Under the pieces are notes generated by a model that worked only from the letters and a program-made list of their open reading frames with translations, had not been told where the DNA came from and did no database searches. Shown here in pieces: positions 1-8,842 of a stretch of 64,000 nt of DNA; position 1 is the stretch's first letter; every line of letters starts with the position of its first letter. Source of the stretch: CBDFHF01 sp965247565 (GTDB lineage: Bacteria > Pseudomonadota > Gammaproteobacteria > Methylococcales > Methylomonadaceae); the NCBI GenBank assembly GCA_965247565.1, contig CBDFHF010000003.1:2480001-2544000 (forward strand), in the 5' to 3' direction. A program made the position numbers and the translations under genes.

Positions 1-241
1 GTTTAACTTGTTTTAATGAGGGATTAATCAGCTTTTTTACGTAGTTGTTCCAATTTGCCGGCATCACCACTGTGCCAATTTCGATGAGGTCGACCACGTT
101 ACCCTGACCGTATAGCTGGTGTAATTGCGCTAAAATTCCCGACTTGCTGGCTTCATCCGGAACCGTTCCTGAAGCCACAACCTGACCCTCGCCAAAGGCC
201 ATTTTTGATATAAAAATCAATATGATGAAGAGGTGTCGCAT
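1..241 (-). CDS. OmpA/BON-type protein of the T6SS locus (5' part only)
   Basis: The reading frame opens with ATG at 241-239 and runs off the left edge, so only about 80 N-terminal residues are visible. A short signal peptide (MRHLFIILIFISKMAFGEG) is followed by a BON-like stretch (VASGTVPDEASKSGILAQL, then a VVDLIEIG segment). This is the usual N-terminus of OmpA-family proteins encoded at the end of T6SS operons, where a C-terminal OmpA domain binds peptidoglycan. The start lies two bases after the tagF stop, so it is surely in the tssM-tagF transcript. The OmpA domain is outside the window, so the family call rests on the N-terminus and the context. Confidence 0.6.
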   Translation of the reverse strand, partial: MRHLFIILIFISKMAFGEGQVVASGTVPDEASKSGILAQLHQLYGQGNVVDLIEIGTVVMPANWNNYVKKLINPSLKQVK

Positions 242-243
242 AA

Positions 244-1233
244 TTAGCTTCCGATAAATGTTTCGTGAAACGATTCTAGTACGGATGATAAGGAAAGACC
301 GGAATGCATCAGATAATTTGACAGCTTCTTGAGGCTATAACCCGAGCCGACCTGACTCTCTATCCAGCCAGAATCATCAAGCGTTATGTGCTGCTCTTTA
401 CCTATTTGGGGGTCGAATATTGCCTGCAAAGTACGCGCTGAAGGACCGCTAAAGCCGAGTACTAATGCCCTATATTGGGGTAGCTGGGCTGTAAATAATG
501 CCAATTCAAAATCAGACCTTGCTAGAAAAGGCGTTATTAAGTGCATCCAGAAAGTGCCGACTAAATGCCGATAGAGCATGTCGTTAGGTAACGGCAACAC
601 CAGGCTTTTTTCAGGATGAGCATCAGTACTACCGGTCATTATCGGCTGTAGCAGCAAGCCTAAAGCGATAATAAGTTGCCGCACGCTCCCGTTAAACCCC
701 CCTTCAATAAGCTCAGCGTTGAGCGACTCTAAGGTATGAAGATCAAGAAAATCAGAAAAGACATCGTTATGAGATGAATCCAGCAATTCCAATGGAATTC
801 GAGTGGAGGATAAATTCTGTAAAGAAGGCATTGGGTCTTCGGCGTTTACAATGTTCAAGCCATGAAATGCCAGATAATTCCAGAAATCTGAAAACACGCT
901 GGGGCTGTAACTTACCAATTCAGCTGGGTTTTCAACATCGATCGCGCTCATGGTCAGAAAGGGAAAGCGTCGCCCTGCCATGTCGCTGCTTGCAATGATA
1001 TGGCCTGCAATAGCTAAATTTTTATTCGGTCCAATGAAGGCGAAGTCTACTGATTTGATTTCGTCATAGTCAATTTTCCAGCGAGGATTTTCTGCTAACA
1101 ATCCCATTGTTTCTGTCAGCCAATCATCCAGAACGCTAATTAAAGGGATATTCTCAGATGTTTTAACAAAGTCTCCTCGACCTGGAACTTTGCCGAAGTA
1201 GCCGACACGCGTCTGAATCGAAAGTTCTTTCAT
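244..1233 (-). CDS. tagF: T6SS-associated protein TagF
   Basis: A 329-residue protein beginning with the TagF hallmark VGYFGKVPGRGDFV near residue 11, followed by a conserved tract around DFAFIGPN and a GRRFPFLTM motif. TagF is a cytoplasmic post-translational regulator of T6SS; in Pseudomonas it represses assembly independently of the threonine-phosphorylation pathway. The start codon overlaps the end of tssM by four bases (ATGA), which indicates translational coupling, and the OmpA-like gene follows two bases later. The length is somewhat above that of a minimal TagF domain (about 170-240), with an extra C-terminal half whose role I cannot assign. Confidence 0.9.
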   Translation of the reverse strand: MKELSIQTRVGYFGKVPGRGDFVKTSENIPLISVLDDWLTETMGLLAENPRWKIDYDEIKSVDFAFIGPNKNLAIAGHIIASSDMAGRRFPFLTMSAIDVENPAELVSYSPSVFSDFWNYLAFHGLNIVNAEDPMPSLQNLSSTRIPLELLDSSHNDVFSDFLDLHTLESLNAELIEGGFNGSVRQLIIALGLLLQPIMTGSTDAHPEKSLVLPLPNDMLYRHLVGTFWMHLITPFLARSDFELALFTAQLPQYRALVLGFSGPSARTLQAIFDPQIGKEQHITLDDSGWIESQVGSGYSLKKLSNYLMHSGLSLSSVLESFHETFIGS

Positions 1234-4200
1234 CTGGGAGTGCCCGTAAATAAGGGTTGAGCAAGATTTCCATCAATCACGGTTTCTGGTAATGTCATGC
1301 CTCGAAAACCGGTACTTTGAAGATTGCCACGTTCTTGTGAAGCATCTGGCCTGCTAATGATTTTTAAATCTGCTGAAACTGAAAAGTTATCTTTATACCA
1401 ACTAAGTTCAAAAATTCCGCCTGAGCCGTTCTTCTTGGTCGCTGAGTCGATTAAACGTTTAAAGCCGAATCTGCCCGGAAAGTTAACAATTTCGACAATT
1501 TGATTATCAAAGGTCGTTACAGTAATACGGGCACCTGGAACTCCTTGAGGCTGAGGCCATATGAGATTAGTCCATTGTGCTTTCGTATGACGATAACGCA
1601 GCTGTTGGCCATCTATCTCAATTGTGTACTCAATAACGCCAGGAGCGGCGCGAGGCATTAACTGAAAAACCCATTGCTCAGCCGTGGATGAAGAAGCTGA
1701 GGGAACTCCTCCTGCACTGAGAGGAGCAATCCAACTTGTAAAGTTGGGTTGTACCAGAGGATTTAACGTAACTCCCATATCTGCCCACGTTTTTGCTGTG
1801 AGCGAGTCGCCGCGTCTGACCACCAATGATCCCATTTCAGTGGTAAAAAATTTGGCGATCGCTCCGTCGCTACCAAATATTTGTCCTATTTCTGAGCTAC
1901 TTGCTTCAACTCTGGAATGAGGCGAAAAAGGATATTTATCCGCGAGCATGGTTTGGAACGGTTTATAAACCTGGGCTTGCCATATCTTGTTCATTTCATC
2001 CGCTGTTGGTTTAATAACCACTTCAAAAGCTTGCATCAATGGCCTAACCAAAATAGGCCTCAATATTTGTCTTTGTGACTCTGTCATTTCTGCAAGCATT
2101 TGTTCATCGACAAACTTAATTGCGTCAGCTAATTCGGTACTGTTATCAGCCATGGTTTGTTGCATAAACTGTTTTACCCCAGGGCCAAAATCACCCTGGT
2201 TTTTCAACTGATTAAACTGGTTGCGTAACTTGGATAAATTATCCATATACCCGCTCATTAGTGAGTTCTGTTTGTCTTTGACAACCACTAGCTTGGCAAT
2301 ACCGGCAAAATCTCTGCCTACAGCACCCATTGCGATTTCGGATGCAGGCCTATTTACGTTTAAATTGAAGTCCAAACGCGATGGCGTTTGACGCAGAATA
2401 ACTTGCTTAAACCAGTCAATAAAACCACGATGGGCACGTTTAAGACCTTCGTTAACCAATGATGGATTGTCCCATGAGGTTTGATCATAAACGGAATTTA
2501 TCAGCTTGTTGATAGGCGAAGATTGTGGATCTCCAAGGCGATTTAACGCATTAACCGCATTTTTAAAATCACCAAAATTATTAACTACCACTCCCTGGAT
2601 AAATTTTTGCCATTCTTTGCTGTACTCGGCTTTATAAAGATCCGTTAATGACTTTTGAATTTGTTCGGGACTTCCTTCCAGAGTCAGATCATCTTTGTTT
2701 GATGTTTTTAATACCCAGTCCGTGCTCTGTAGTTCTTTATTAGCCACATCCTTAATTGCATCAGCAATATAATTTTCCCAGGCGGCCTTTGTAAAAGGTG
2801 CAGGAACAGCATAACTGCCAGCAATCAGTTTGCCATCCAGATCACCAACAATATGTGCTACCGTGATCGCAGGAAAACGTGTTGATGCCCGAGCTTTAAT
2901 ATCAGCATAAATTCGATCACGTGCTGGCATGCCTTTAATAATACGGCGGAGATTTTCACGGGTTTGGTCTATCAGCGAAAACTTGTTTTCAATAGTAGGC
3001 CAGGATGGATCGTCAATTTGAGTGAGGTAAAAACTGATAATACTTTCCGCACTGCGAATCATGGTATCGCGAGTCATGGTGCCTCGGTTGGATTCTAGCC
3101 ATGTACGCCAGAAACGTGTGAGCTGGTCATTGAGATGCCCAGGTTCCGCGCGCTCTCCATTCCCTAGCATTAAATAAGTCTTTAAGGAGTTGTAAGCATC
3201 TTCAACATTCGTTGGTGAAAGATCCTTATAAGGTTGTGCGGATTTGTTTGATTCAACAGCGGCTGGAGATAAGCCCACTATAGGTCTCAACTGGCTACTG
3301 ACAGAATTAACTTGAGTCAAGAAACCTTCTAGGTTTGTAGCGATGGGTTTGAGCATTATCTCTTTAACGCCGGCATAATATTCATCCTTCAGCTTGTTCT
3401 CAAGAACATCACCTTGATAAAGCCCGAAGCCAAGTTGCCATGGCGGATCAATACGATTTTTTTCAAACTGTGTTAACCAATTTTGTAAAATCTCCAAGGC
3501 TTCAAGGCGTGATTCTAAATCAAATTGGGTTGCTTGCAGTTTTACGATCTTATCCAGGTCAGCCTGCACGTTTGCCGTTAACTCAAGATTTGCGGTATAT
3601 GACCAGCTCCAGGCTGCTAGAGACAGACCCAGTAGAGAGGTTGCCGCAAAAAACGCGATATATCGAAGCCGAATTTTGGTGTGACTGCTAAATTGTGCGA
3701 CCAGGTTTTTGTCCGCAAAAATAACTTTCCGGAACAAGTCCTTCAAGAAGTAACCGCTATTTGATGGTTCTTTAAGGTTTCCGGGGTAATTTAAATTCAG
3801 ATTGAAGTTTTTAGCTATCCGCTCAGATGAAGTGTTGACTGGATTGTTATCTTGAAGTGCGCTGGTAAAATAAAAACCACGAAAAACGGGTTTAAATTGG
3901 TAGGGATTATCCTCAAATAGAGTAGTAAGAAAAGTAAGCAATGAATTTTTAAGCGATAAAAATTCCAATGGAAAGGTAAATATGCCTGAGTTCATGTTAG
4001 TCCCGTGCTTCATAGCCATTTTGGCCAAGCTGAGTTCTTTTAGCCCCTCATAAAGCTCGTCAAAGTACTGGTCGAAAAGACCCAAAATGTCCTGGCTGCT
4101 ATGCTTTTGATTGTATGGGATGGTAGCCCCCCAAACATGATCTTTTTCGGAGTGTTCTACATCATAAAAAAATTCATTAAAGCCTGTTAAGGTGTCTGCT

Positions 4201-4976
4201 TTAGTAAAAATGATATATACCGGGGCCATAATTTCAAGCTTCTCGGTAAGCTCTTGAATGCGTTCCCGGAATGTTTTTGCCAAATTAATACCGAATTCCG
4301 GTTTATTGGAAGTTAACTCGGTGATGCTAACAGCAATGAGAATGCCATTAATCGGTGCTAATTTACGATGCTTTTTTAGTAAAGTTAAAAAACCAAACCA
4401 CTCATGTCTATCTTCTTCGTGGGCGGTATAACGGCCGGCCGTATCGAGTAAAATACCTTCAGCAGTAAAAAACCAATCACAATTGCGGGTGCCACCAATA
4501 CCATGAATGGGTTTGCCTGTTTTATCAGAGAGGGGAAACTGTAGTCCTGAATTTTCTATAGCCGAGCTTTTACCGGCTGCAGGATTGCCAATTATCATGT
4601 ACCAAGGCAGTTCGTACACCGCAGATGATTTGGATGCAAAACCGAGCTTAGAGCTTTTCAGCTTTTTGATGGCATCCAGCAGGCGATCTCGAACCGCATC
4701 CGTATCATCATGCCGGCCTCCTGGCGCTGTGATGATTTGTTGTACTAGCGCGTCATCTGCCACTTCGGAGTTTTGTCTTTCCTGCCACAGCCGGAATAGC
4801 GCACGTAAGCCCCAAATCACTAGGGCAAAAACTAGGCTAGTTAACAAAAAGATCCCAGCATAGTAGGTAGCTGTTTCTAAGTCATCGCGACCCAGGTAGA
4901 AATAGGCTCCCATAACAAGAAAACCCATTATTCCGAGCGTTCGTCTGTCAGATAGTAAATACCAAAGTTGTCGCAT
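1230..4976 (-). CDS. tssM: T6SS membrane-complex protein TssM (IcmF)
   Basis: A 1248-residue protein, a normal length for TssM/IcmF, the inner-membrane component that spans the periplasm and works with TssL and TssJ. Two N-terminal membrane segments lie at about residues 14-28 and 38-60, a third at about 437-460. The cytoplasmic domain has an intact Walker A motif (GNPAAGKSS, 130-138) and a LLDTAGRY Walker B/G3 motif, so NTP binding is expected to be retained. The long remainder is the periplasmic IcmF-related region. It is translationally coupled to tagF and lies 22 bases downstream of the thiolase-like gene. The other membrane-complex genes (tssJ, tssL) are not in the window. Confidence 0.95.
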   Translation of the reverse strand: MRQLWYLLSDRRTLGIMGFLVMGAYFYLGRDDLETATYYAGIFLLTSLVFALVIWGLRALFRLWQERQNSEVADDALVQQIITAPGGRHDDTDAVRDRLLDAIKKLKSSKLGFASKSSAVYELPWYMIIGNPAAGKSSAIENSGLQFPLSDKTGKPIHGIGGTRNCDWFFTAEGILLDTAGRYTAHEEDRHEWFGFLTLLKKHRKLAPINGILIAVSITELTSNKPEFGINLAKTFRERIQELTEKLEIMAPVYIIFTKADTLTGFNEFFYDVEHSEKDHVWGATIPYNQKHSSQDILGLFDQYFDELYEGLKELSLAKMAMKHGTNMNSGIFTFPLEFLSLKNSLLTFLTTLFEDNPYQFKPVFRGFYFTSALQDNNPVNTSSERIAKNFNLNLNYPGNLKEPSNSGYFLKDLFRKVIFADKNLVAQFSSHTKIRLRYIAFFAATSLLGLSLAAWSWSYTANLELTANVQADLDKIVKLQATQFDLESRLEALEILQNWLTQFEKNRIDPPWQLGFGLYQGDVLENKLKDEYYAGVKEIMLKPIATNLEGFLTQVNSVSSQLRPIVGLSPAAVESNKSAQPYKDLSPTNVEDAYNSLKTYLMLGNGERAEPGHLNDQLTRFWRTWLESNRGTMTRDTMIRSAESIISFYLTQIDDPSWPTIENKFSLIDQTRENLRRIIKGMPARDRIYADIKARASTRFPAITVAHIVGDLDGKLIAGSYAVPAPFTKAAWENYIADAIKDVANKELQSTDWVLKTSNKDDLTLEGSPEQIQKSLTDLYKAEYSKEWQKFIQGVVVNNFGDFKNAVNALNRLGDPQSSPINKLINSVYDQTSWDNPSLVNEGLKRAHRGFIDWFKQVILRQTPSRLDFNLNVNRPASEIAMGAVGRDFAGIAKLVVVKDKQNSLMSGYMDNLSKLRNQFNQLKNQGDFGPGVKQFMQQTMADNSTELADAIKFVDEQMLAEMTESQRQILRPILVRPLMQAFEVVIKPTADEMNKIWQAQVYKPFQTMLADKYPFSPHSRVEASSSEIGQIFGSDGAIAKFFTTEMGSLVVRRGDSLTAKTWADMGVTLNPLVQPNFTSWIAPLSAGGVPSASSSTAEQWVFQLMPRAAPGVIEYTIEIDGQQLRYRHTKAQWTNLIWPQPQGVPGARITVTTFDNQIVEIVNFPGRFGFKRLIDSATKKNGSGGIFELSWYKDNFSVSADLKIISRPDASQERGNLQSTGFRGMTLPETVIDGNLAQPLFTGTPR

Positions 4977-4998
4977 GTTTAGTTAATTAAGTCCGAGT

Positions 4999-6468
4999 TT
5001 ATGTATGTTGGGTTAGCGATTCCGGAGCGATTGCCTCTGAGCTAACAACAACAGCTGCTCTTTGATAATCATCGAGATTGCTCAAACATATTGATGTTCC
5101 GTCATTGCTCACAGCTTCATGGTGTCCCAGTGCCAATGTTATTAGCCCAGCTACTGAGCCCATGGTGCCACAAGCGTTTGCAACTTTAGTGTAGTTTGTA
5201 ATGGGATCAAGCTCTGGAAAAATTTTAGTTCCCATCTGCATTAATTCAATTATTTTTCCGACTTGATGATCTGTATCTGAGGCAATAAACGTTATTTTTT
5301 CTGCGGGAATATGGCTGGTTAAAAGCACATTTTCAACGAGCTCGACCAACACTTGATCACTAATTCGCTCCTTTCCATCAGTAGACTGATTGTGCTGACC
5401 TAGCGCAACGCGATGAAGTTGAGCGGTGGGTTCTGTAGTTAATAATTTAGATTGTTGTTGGTCAGCCAATAGCAAACCAGCTGCTCCTTCGCCAGGAATA
5501 ATCGATCCATTGCGATGACTAGAGGGCAACTTTCCCAAACTTTCCCAATGTTCTATCGTCGCAAGTCCTATATTCGAATCACATGCAATTGCCATGGCAA
5601 TGCAGGGTTGCTTCTTACGAAAAAAGTCAACGAGTAAGCGATCAATGGTTGCAAAAGTATCAGTCGAGTGGAGGTTTGATACAGAGAGTAGCGCGATATT
5701 TTCTGAAGGCCAGCCCTGTTGCCGAATCAAGTATTCAAACCAGCCGCCGACAAACTCACACATTTTGGGGCTCCAATGAGTCGGAAACAATGGAATGACT
5801 TGTAAGACCGGGAAAAATTGTTTGTCTCGATCTGCGATTGCATTAAAGATAAAGGAGTCCAGTTCAGCATGCTCCGTTGCTTGCAGCGCCAACTCGATAA
5901 CCACTTGACCGCCATGTGTAATAGCTCTTAGTTGTTCAGGTGTCCATTCAGGCATTTCAATCTTGCTCGAGTCGGCCCATTGCTGTAATGCTTGTAATTG
6001 CTCACTTATGTCAATGTTTGGAATACGCCCAGTGAGCATTGGAAAGCCGCTGCTATCAGTCAATTCCTGATCAAGTTCAAAGGTTGTTTTATTCTCATTA
6101 ATACGGGCAATGAGTTCATTAGGTGAATTGCCATGTAGCGTTCTTATCGCTGCGGATACTAAATTGAGAGTCAGATATCTTTCCTGTTCGTCGATAAAAT
6201 CATCGACTTTAGTCTTGTCGTCGTTCGAGGTATTCAGTGTTGCCGGAGCGGAGACATTGTTTCTTAAGATAACGAATTGCCAAATTTTGTGTGACAGCCA
6301 AAAAATAATCAGCAGTGCAAGGGGTATTACTACAAAAAATATCGCCACATCCAGCGCGTTGGGTAAGCGCGAGTCAGCTTGCCAGCTGAATATAGTAGCC
6401 AACCAAACACAAGCAAAAGTCCCGCTTATGATAAGGGTGTTCCTTAACCAATGACCCTGCAAACCCAA
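4999..6468 (-). CDS. Membrane-anchored thiolase/ketosynthase-like protein of the T6SS operon
   Basis: A 489-residue protein with two predicted N-terminal membrane segments (about 12-28 and 40-60) and a soluble region that carries motifs like those of beta-ketoacyl synthases: PGEGAAGLLL, which resembles the KAS GEGAG strand-turn, and ACGTMGSVAGLITLALG, which resembles the KAS segment after the conserved K-NxGH histidine. I see no convincing catalytic Cys nucleophile or N-x-G-H histidine, so a non-catalytic thiolase fold is likely. It sits between the PAAR gene and tssM (22 bases apart). Similar proteins annotated only as virulence factor or hypothetical occur next to tssM in other bacteria, from memory. 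Function unknown; a role in assembling or regulating the membrane complex is inference. Confidence 0.55.
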   Translation of the reverse strand: MGLQGHWLRNTLIISGTFACVWLATIFSWQADSRLPNALDVAIFFVVIPLALLIIFWLSHKIWQFVILRNNVSAPATLNTSNDDKTKVDDFIDEQERYLTLNLVSAAIRTLHGNSPNELIARINENKTTFELDQELTDSSGFPMLTGRIPNIDISEQLQALQQWADSSKIEMPEWTPEQLRAITHGGQVVIELALQATEHAELDSFIFNAIADRDKQFFPVLQVIPLFPTHWSPKMCEFVGGWFEYLIRQQGWPSENIALLSVSNLHSTDTFATIDRLLVDFFRKKQPCIAMAIACDSNIGLATIEHWESLGKLPSSHRNGSIIPGEGAAGLLLADQQQSKLLTTEPTAQLHRVALGQHNQSTDGKERISDQVLVELVENVLLTSHIPAEKITFIASDTDHQVGKIIELMQMGTKIFPELDPITNYTKVANACGTMGSVAGLITLALGHHEAVSNDGTSICLSNLDDYQRAAVVVSSEAIAPESLTQHT

Positions 6469-6643
6469 TACTCCTTATAAATTTTGATACCCAATACAAT
6501 ATTTAGATTTTCGGTGGGGAAAAGCCGAATAATTTCAATAACAATAAGAATTTAAATATTGAAAACTTGTTCAGACAGCATATTACAAATCTTGTTTGCC
6601 ACAGCGTTTCATTATGGCTGTGTTTGTTGAAATAGAGAGGGGG

Positions 6644-6913
6644 CTAAACGAAATCTATGGTTGTTTGTTGGCTAGCGATCAATACGGCACCACAAGCAAT
6701 ACTGTCGCCGTCACGGGCGACAGCTCTGTCGTCAATAATTAGTGTGCTATCGCCTGTAACGATAGGAAATATTCCAGGACTACACCGTGGGCAAGTGACT
6801 TTGTCGCCCACTCTGGAAACGGGAATGCTACCAATGTCAGTTTTTTGTGAAGCTTCAATTACGACACCGCCATGGGTAGTTTTATCCCCAAGACGAATTA
6901 ATGGTTTAGACAT
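6644..6913 (-). CDS. PAAR-domain spike-tip protein
   Basis: An 89-residue single-domain PAAR protein. It starts with MSKPLIRLGDKTTHGGVV, includes DKVTCPRC and ends with a run of GDxxLIIDDRAVARDGD followed by SIACGAVLIASQ. PAAR proteins form the metal-binding cone on top of the VgrG trimer and sharpen the T6SS spike. There is no extension, so it does not itself carry a toxin. It lies 16 bases downstream of the TagX-like gene, which fits co-transcription. About 175 bases of AT-rich sequence without a gene separate it from the thiolase-like gene. Confidence 0.92.
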   Translation of the reverse strand: MSKPLIRLGDKTTHGGVVIEASQKTDIGSIPVSRVGDKVTCPRCSPGIFPIVTGDSTLIIDDRAVARDGDSIACGAVLIASQQTTIDFV

Positions 6914-6929
6914 AAAAATTTCCTTGTAG

Positions 6930-7769
6930 TTAAATCTTTAAAACGTGAGACCTATGCAGTTCTACATGTCCAAAATCCATCATTTTCCAACGTCCACCCC
7001 ACCTCAAACCTAGGGATTCTGCTACTTCGCCGTATAACTGGTAGCCTCTCATGGCCCACGGATCTTTTTCTGATATAACCAATTTGCCATCGCGTAGAAA
7101 AGCACAGTCGGCGGCTAGTCCAAACTGATGATAGCTTTGAAATGCTTTAGCGTTAGTCACATGGGTGCCAAGCTTGGCAAGCATATTCTGACGCTCGGGA
7201 CTGCGATAGCCCTCAATAATAGCCATATTATAACCATAGTCCTGCTTCATGATTTTAAAAACCTGCAGCAAATGTTGTTCAAAATCAGGATTGAGTTTTG
7301 CCCAGTTTCTGCTTGCACTATCCAGCATCGGTCTAATTATAGATACTTCCTCTGTAGTAAAAATAGCAGGAGGTAAGGGTGCGGGAGGAACCAACTGCTC
7401 TCCTGTCAAGAGCTGAGTAATTTGAAAGTTGGTTTCGTGAGGTGTGCTATCAAAACCGTCCAGTCTGCTTTTGCTGCTTAGCAGCAAGGCAACGAGTGGT
7501 GGTATAAACACGATAAAAGTAGCTGTTAAAAGCACCCAGGATTGCTTTTGAATAGTTTTGCCGGTTTCTTTAGCTGCTAGCCGCACTGATCGCCCGGCCA
7601 GCACAGTTGTTGAGCTTACTTGATTTTCGAGTACTATTAGTTTATTAGCCAGCCATCTACCCGAGACACAAATACCATCGACAACCCATTCGCGACCGGA
7701 TGCGAATAGAAGCAACCAAGCTGTCAAGCAAGATAACACGAAAAACACGCCAACAATCAAATAAAACAC
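6930..7769 (-). CDS. Membrane-anchored M15 peptidase, TagX-like
   Basis: A 279-residue protein with two N-terminal hydrophobic segments (about 3-24 and 80-100) and a C-terminal M15 (VanY/endolysin-like) domain. The metal ligands are visible in the pattern SYHQFGLAADCAF (H and D) and MMDFGHVELH (second H), with a helper motif IEGYRSPERQ. The domain order matches TagX of Acinetobacter, a T6SS-encoded L,D-endopeptidase needed to open peptidoglycan for the secretion complex. It starts the minus-strand T6SS operon and is divergent from the gene at 7910. An antibacterial effector role is a less likely alternative, because it has a membrane anchor and no adjacent immunity gene. Confidence 0.8.
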   Translation of the reverse strand: MFYLIVGVFFVLSCLTAWLLLFASGREWVVDGICVSGRWLANKLIVLENQVSSTTVLAGRSVRLAAKETGKTIQKQSWVLLTATFIVFIPPLVALLLSSKSRLDGFDSTPHETNFQITQLLTGEQLVPPAPLPPAIFTTEEVSIIRPMLDSASRNWAKLNPDFEQHLLQVFKIMKQDYGYNMAIIEGYRSPERQNMLAKLGTHVTNAKAFQSYHQFGLAADCAFLRDGKLVISEKDPWAMRGYQLYGEVAESLGLRWGGRWKMMDFGHVELHRSHVLKI

Positions 7770-7909
7770 AGTATTTACTTAACAAATATTGATACCACTG
7801 TTGATATTGTAAATGTTACTTAATTCAATTGGAAATAAATACATTAGCAGTTACAATCGCGAGGCTTGCGAAAGGGGGCAATTCTATGTCTAGCTAGGCT
7901 TCGCTCTCT

Positions 7910-8698
7910 TTGATTCACGGTAAGTGTTTAAACGCAGCGGTCTTTATCCTAGATACGAGGAATTTGAAATTGCGCGAGCCAACCGAAAAAAGCAATCTGC
8001 CGATAGTGTCCAAACCAGACTTATTTTCCTCGTCCGGACCATCTACTAAACCCAAGGTAAGTATCTTGTCTGCTTCCCCGCAACAGGTGAAGGCAAATAA
8101 CACGCCAAACACAGAGGTGTCTCGCACAGTGGATCTTCGATGGTTGACAAGCGCACTGGTTGCCACTGTAGCAAGTGTGCTGTTTTTTAAATATTACCCG
8201 AGTACAGATCTACAAATTGATTTTAACCGCCTGCCGGTACAACTTGGCCATCAACCAGAACCCATGCAAAATAATGTACACCTTACACTTGAAGCCCCAG
8301 TTGTATCGGCGGCGGTATCTGCTGGCGATCCCGCTTTGATTATCGCAACTAATCAACAGCAAATTAAGGAATCTAAATCCGGCCCATCTGCCCAGATTGT
8401 TGAAATGCCAAGTAGGAAGCTAGCCTTAAAATCGACTGTCGTTAAAAATTCGTCACCACGTCTAACTGCTAAACATTCCAATTCTATTAAACGTGCCAAG
8501 ACAGGAACCTTGCCTAAAAAACAGTCTGTCTGGGTCTATAATAAGACGGAAGCTGGAGAATCTTCTAATGATAAGGGGGCTAGCGCTATTGTTCCTTACG
8601 CTTTAACTCCATCGAATTCGCATTTCGATAAGGATTCGGATCAGGATGTAGAATTGATAAAAGCTATTATCGCCCATGACCATGATCGTAATTATTGA
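7910..8698 (+). CDS. Hypothetical single-span membrane protein beside vgrG
   Basis: I do not recognise this family. The open frame gives up to 262 residues but begins with TTG; an in-frame GTG lies at 8006 (residue 33), and no ATG occurs before residue 120, so the true start is uncertain. One membrane span is clear near residues 79-98 (WLTSALVATVASVLFFKYY). The segment after it is Ser/Thr/Lys-rich and low in complexity, as in a periplasmic linker, and ends in an acidic and His-containing tail. It is divergent from the tagX-like gene and 144 bases upstream of vgrG. A role as a T6SS accessory is suggested only by position. Confidence 0.5.
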   Translation: MIHGKCLNAAVFILDTRNLKLREPTEKSNLPIVSKPDLFSSSGPSTKPKVSILSASPQQVKANNTPNTEVSRTVDLRWLTSALVATVASVLFFKYYPSTDLQIDFNRLPVQLGHQPEPMQNNVHLTLEAPVVSAAVSAGDPALIIATNQQQIKESKSGPSAQIVEMPSRKLALKSTVVKNSSPRLTAKHSNSIKRAKTGTLPKKQSVWVYNKTEAGESSNDKGASAIVPYALTPSNSHFDKDSDQDVELIKAIIAHDHDRNY

Positions 8699-8842
8699 TA
8701 CCAAAGTATTGAGAGGCTTATCTCGTTGGTCCTCGGTCTTTATGCTTAGATAACACCTATTCTCGAATAACTTCATAGATCAATTTGCACGTTTCGTATT
8801 AATCCACAACTTAAACTTAATTTCCGCTCTCTCGCAATAGTC

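Noticed and set aside
4990..5025. ATGTTGGGTTAGCG near the end of the thiolase-like gene, similar to the REP motif
   Set aside because: Only a single arm without the inverted partner, and it lies in coding sequence; likely chance.
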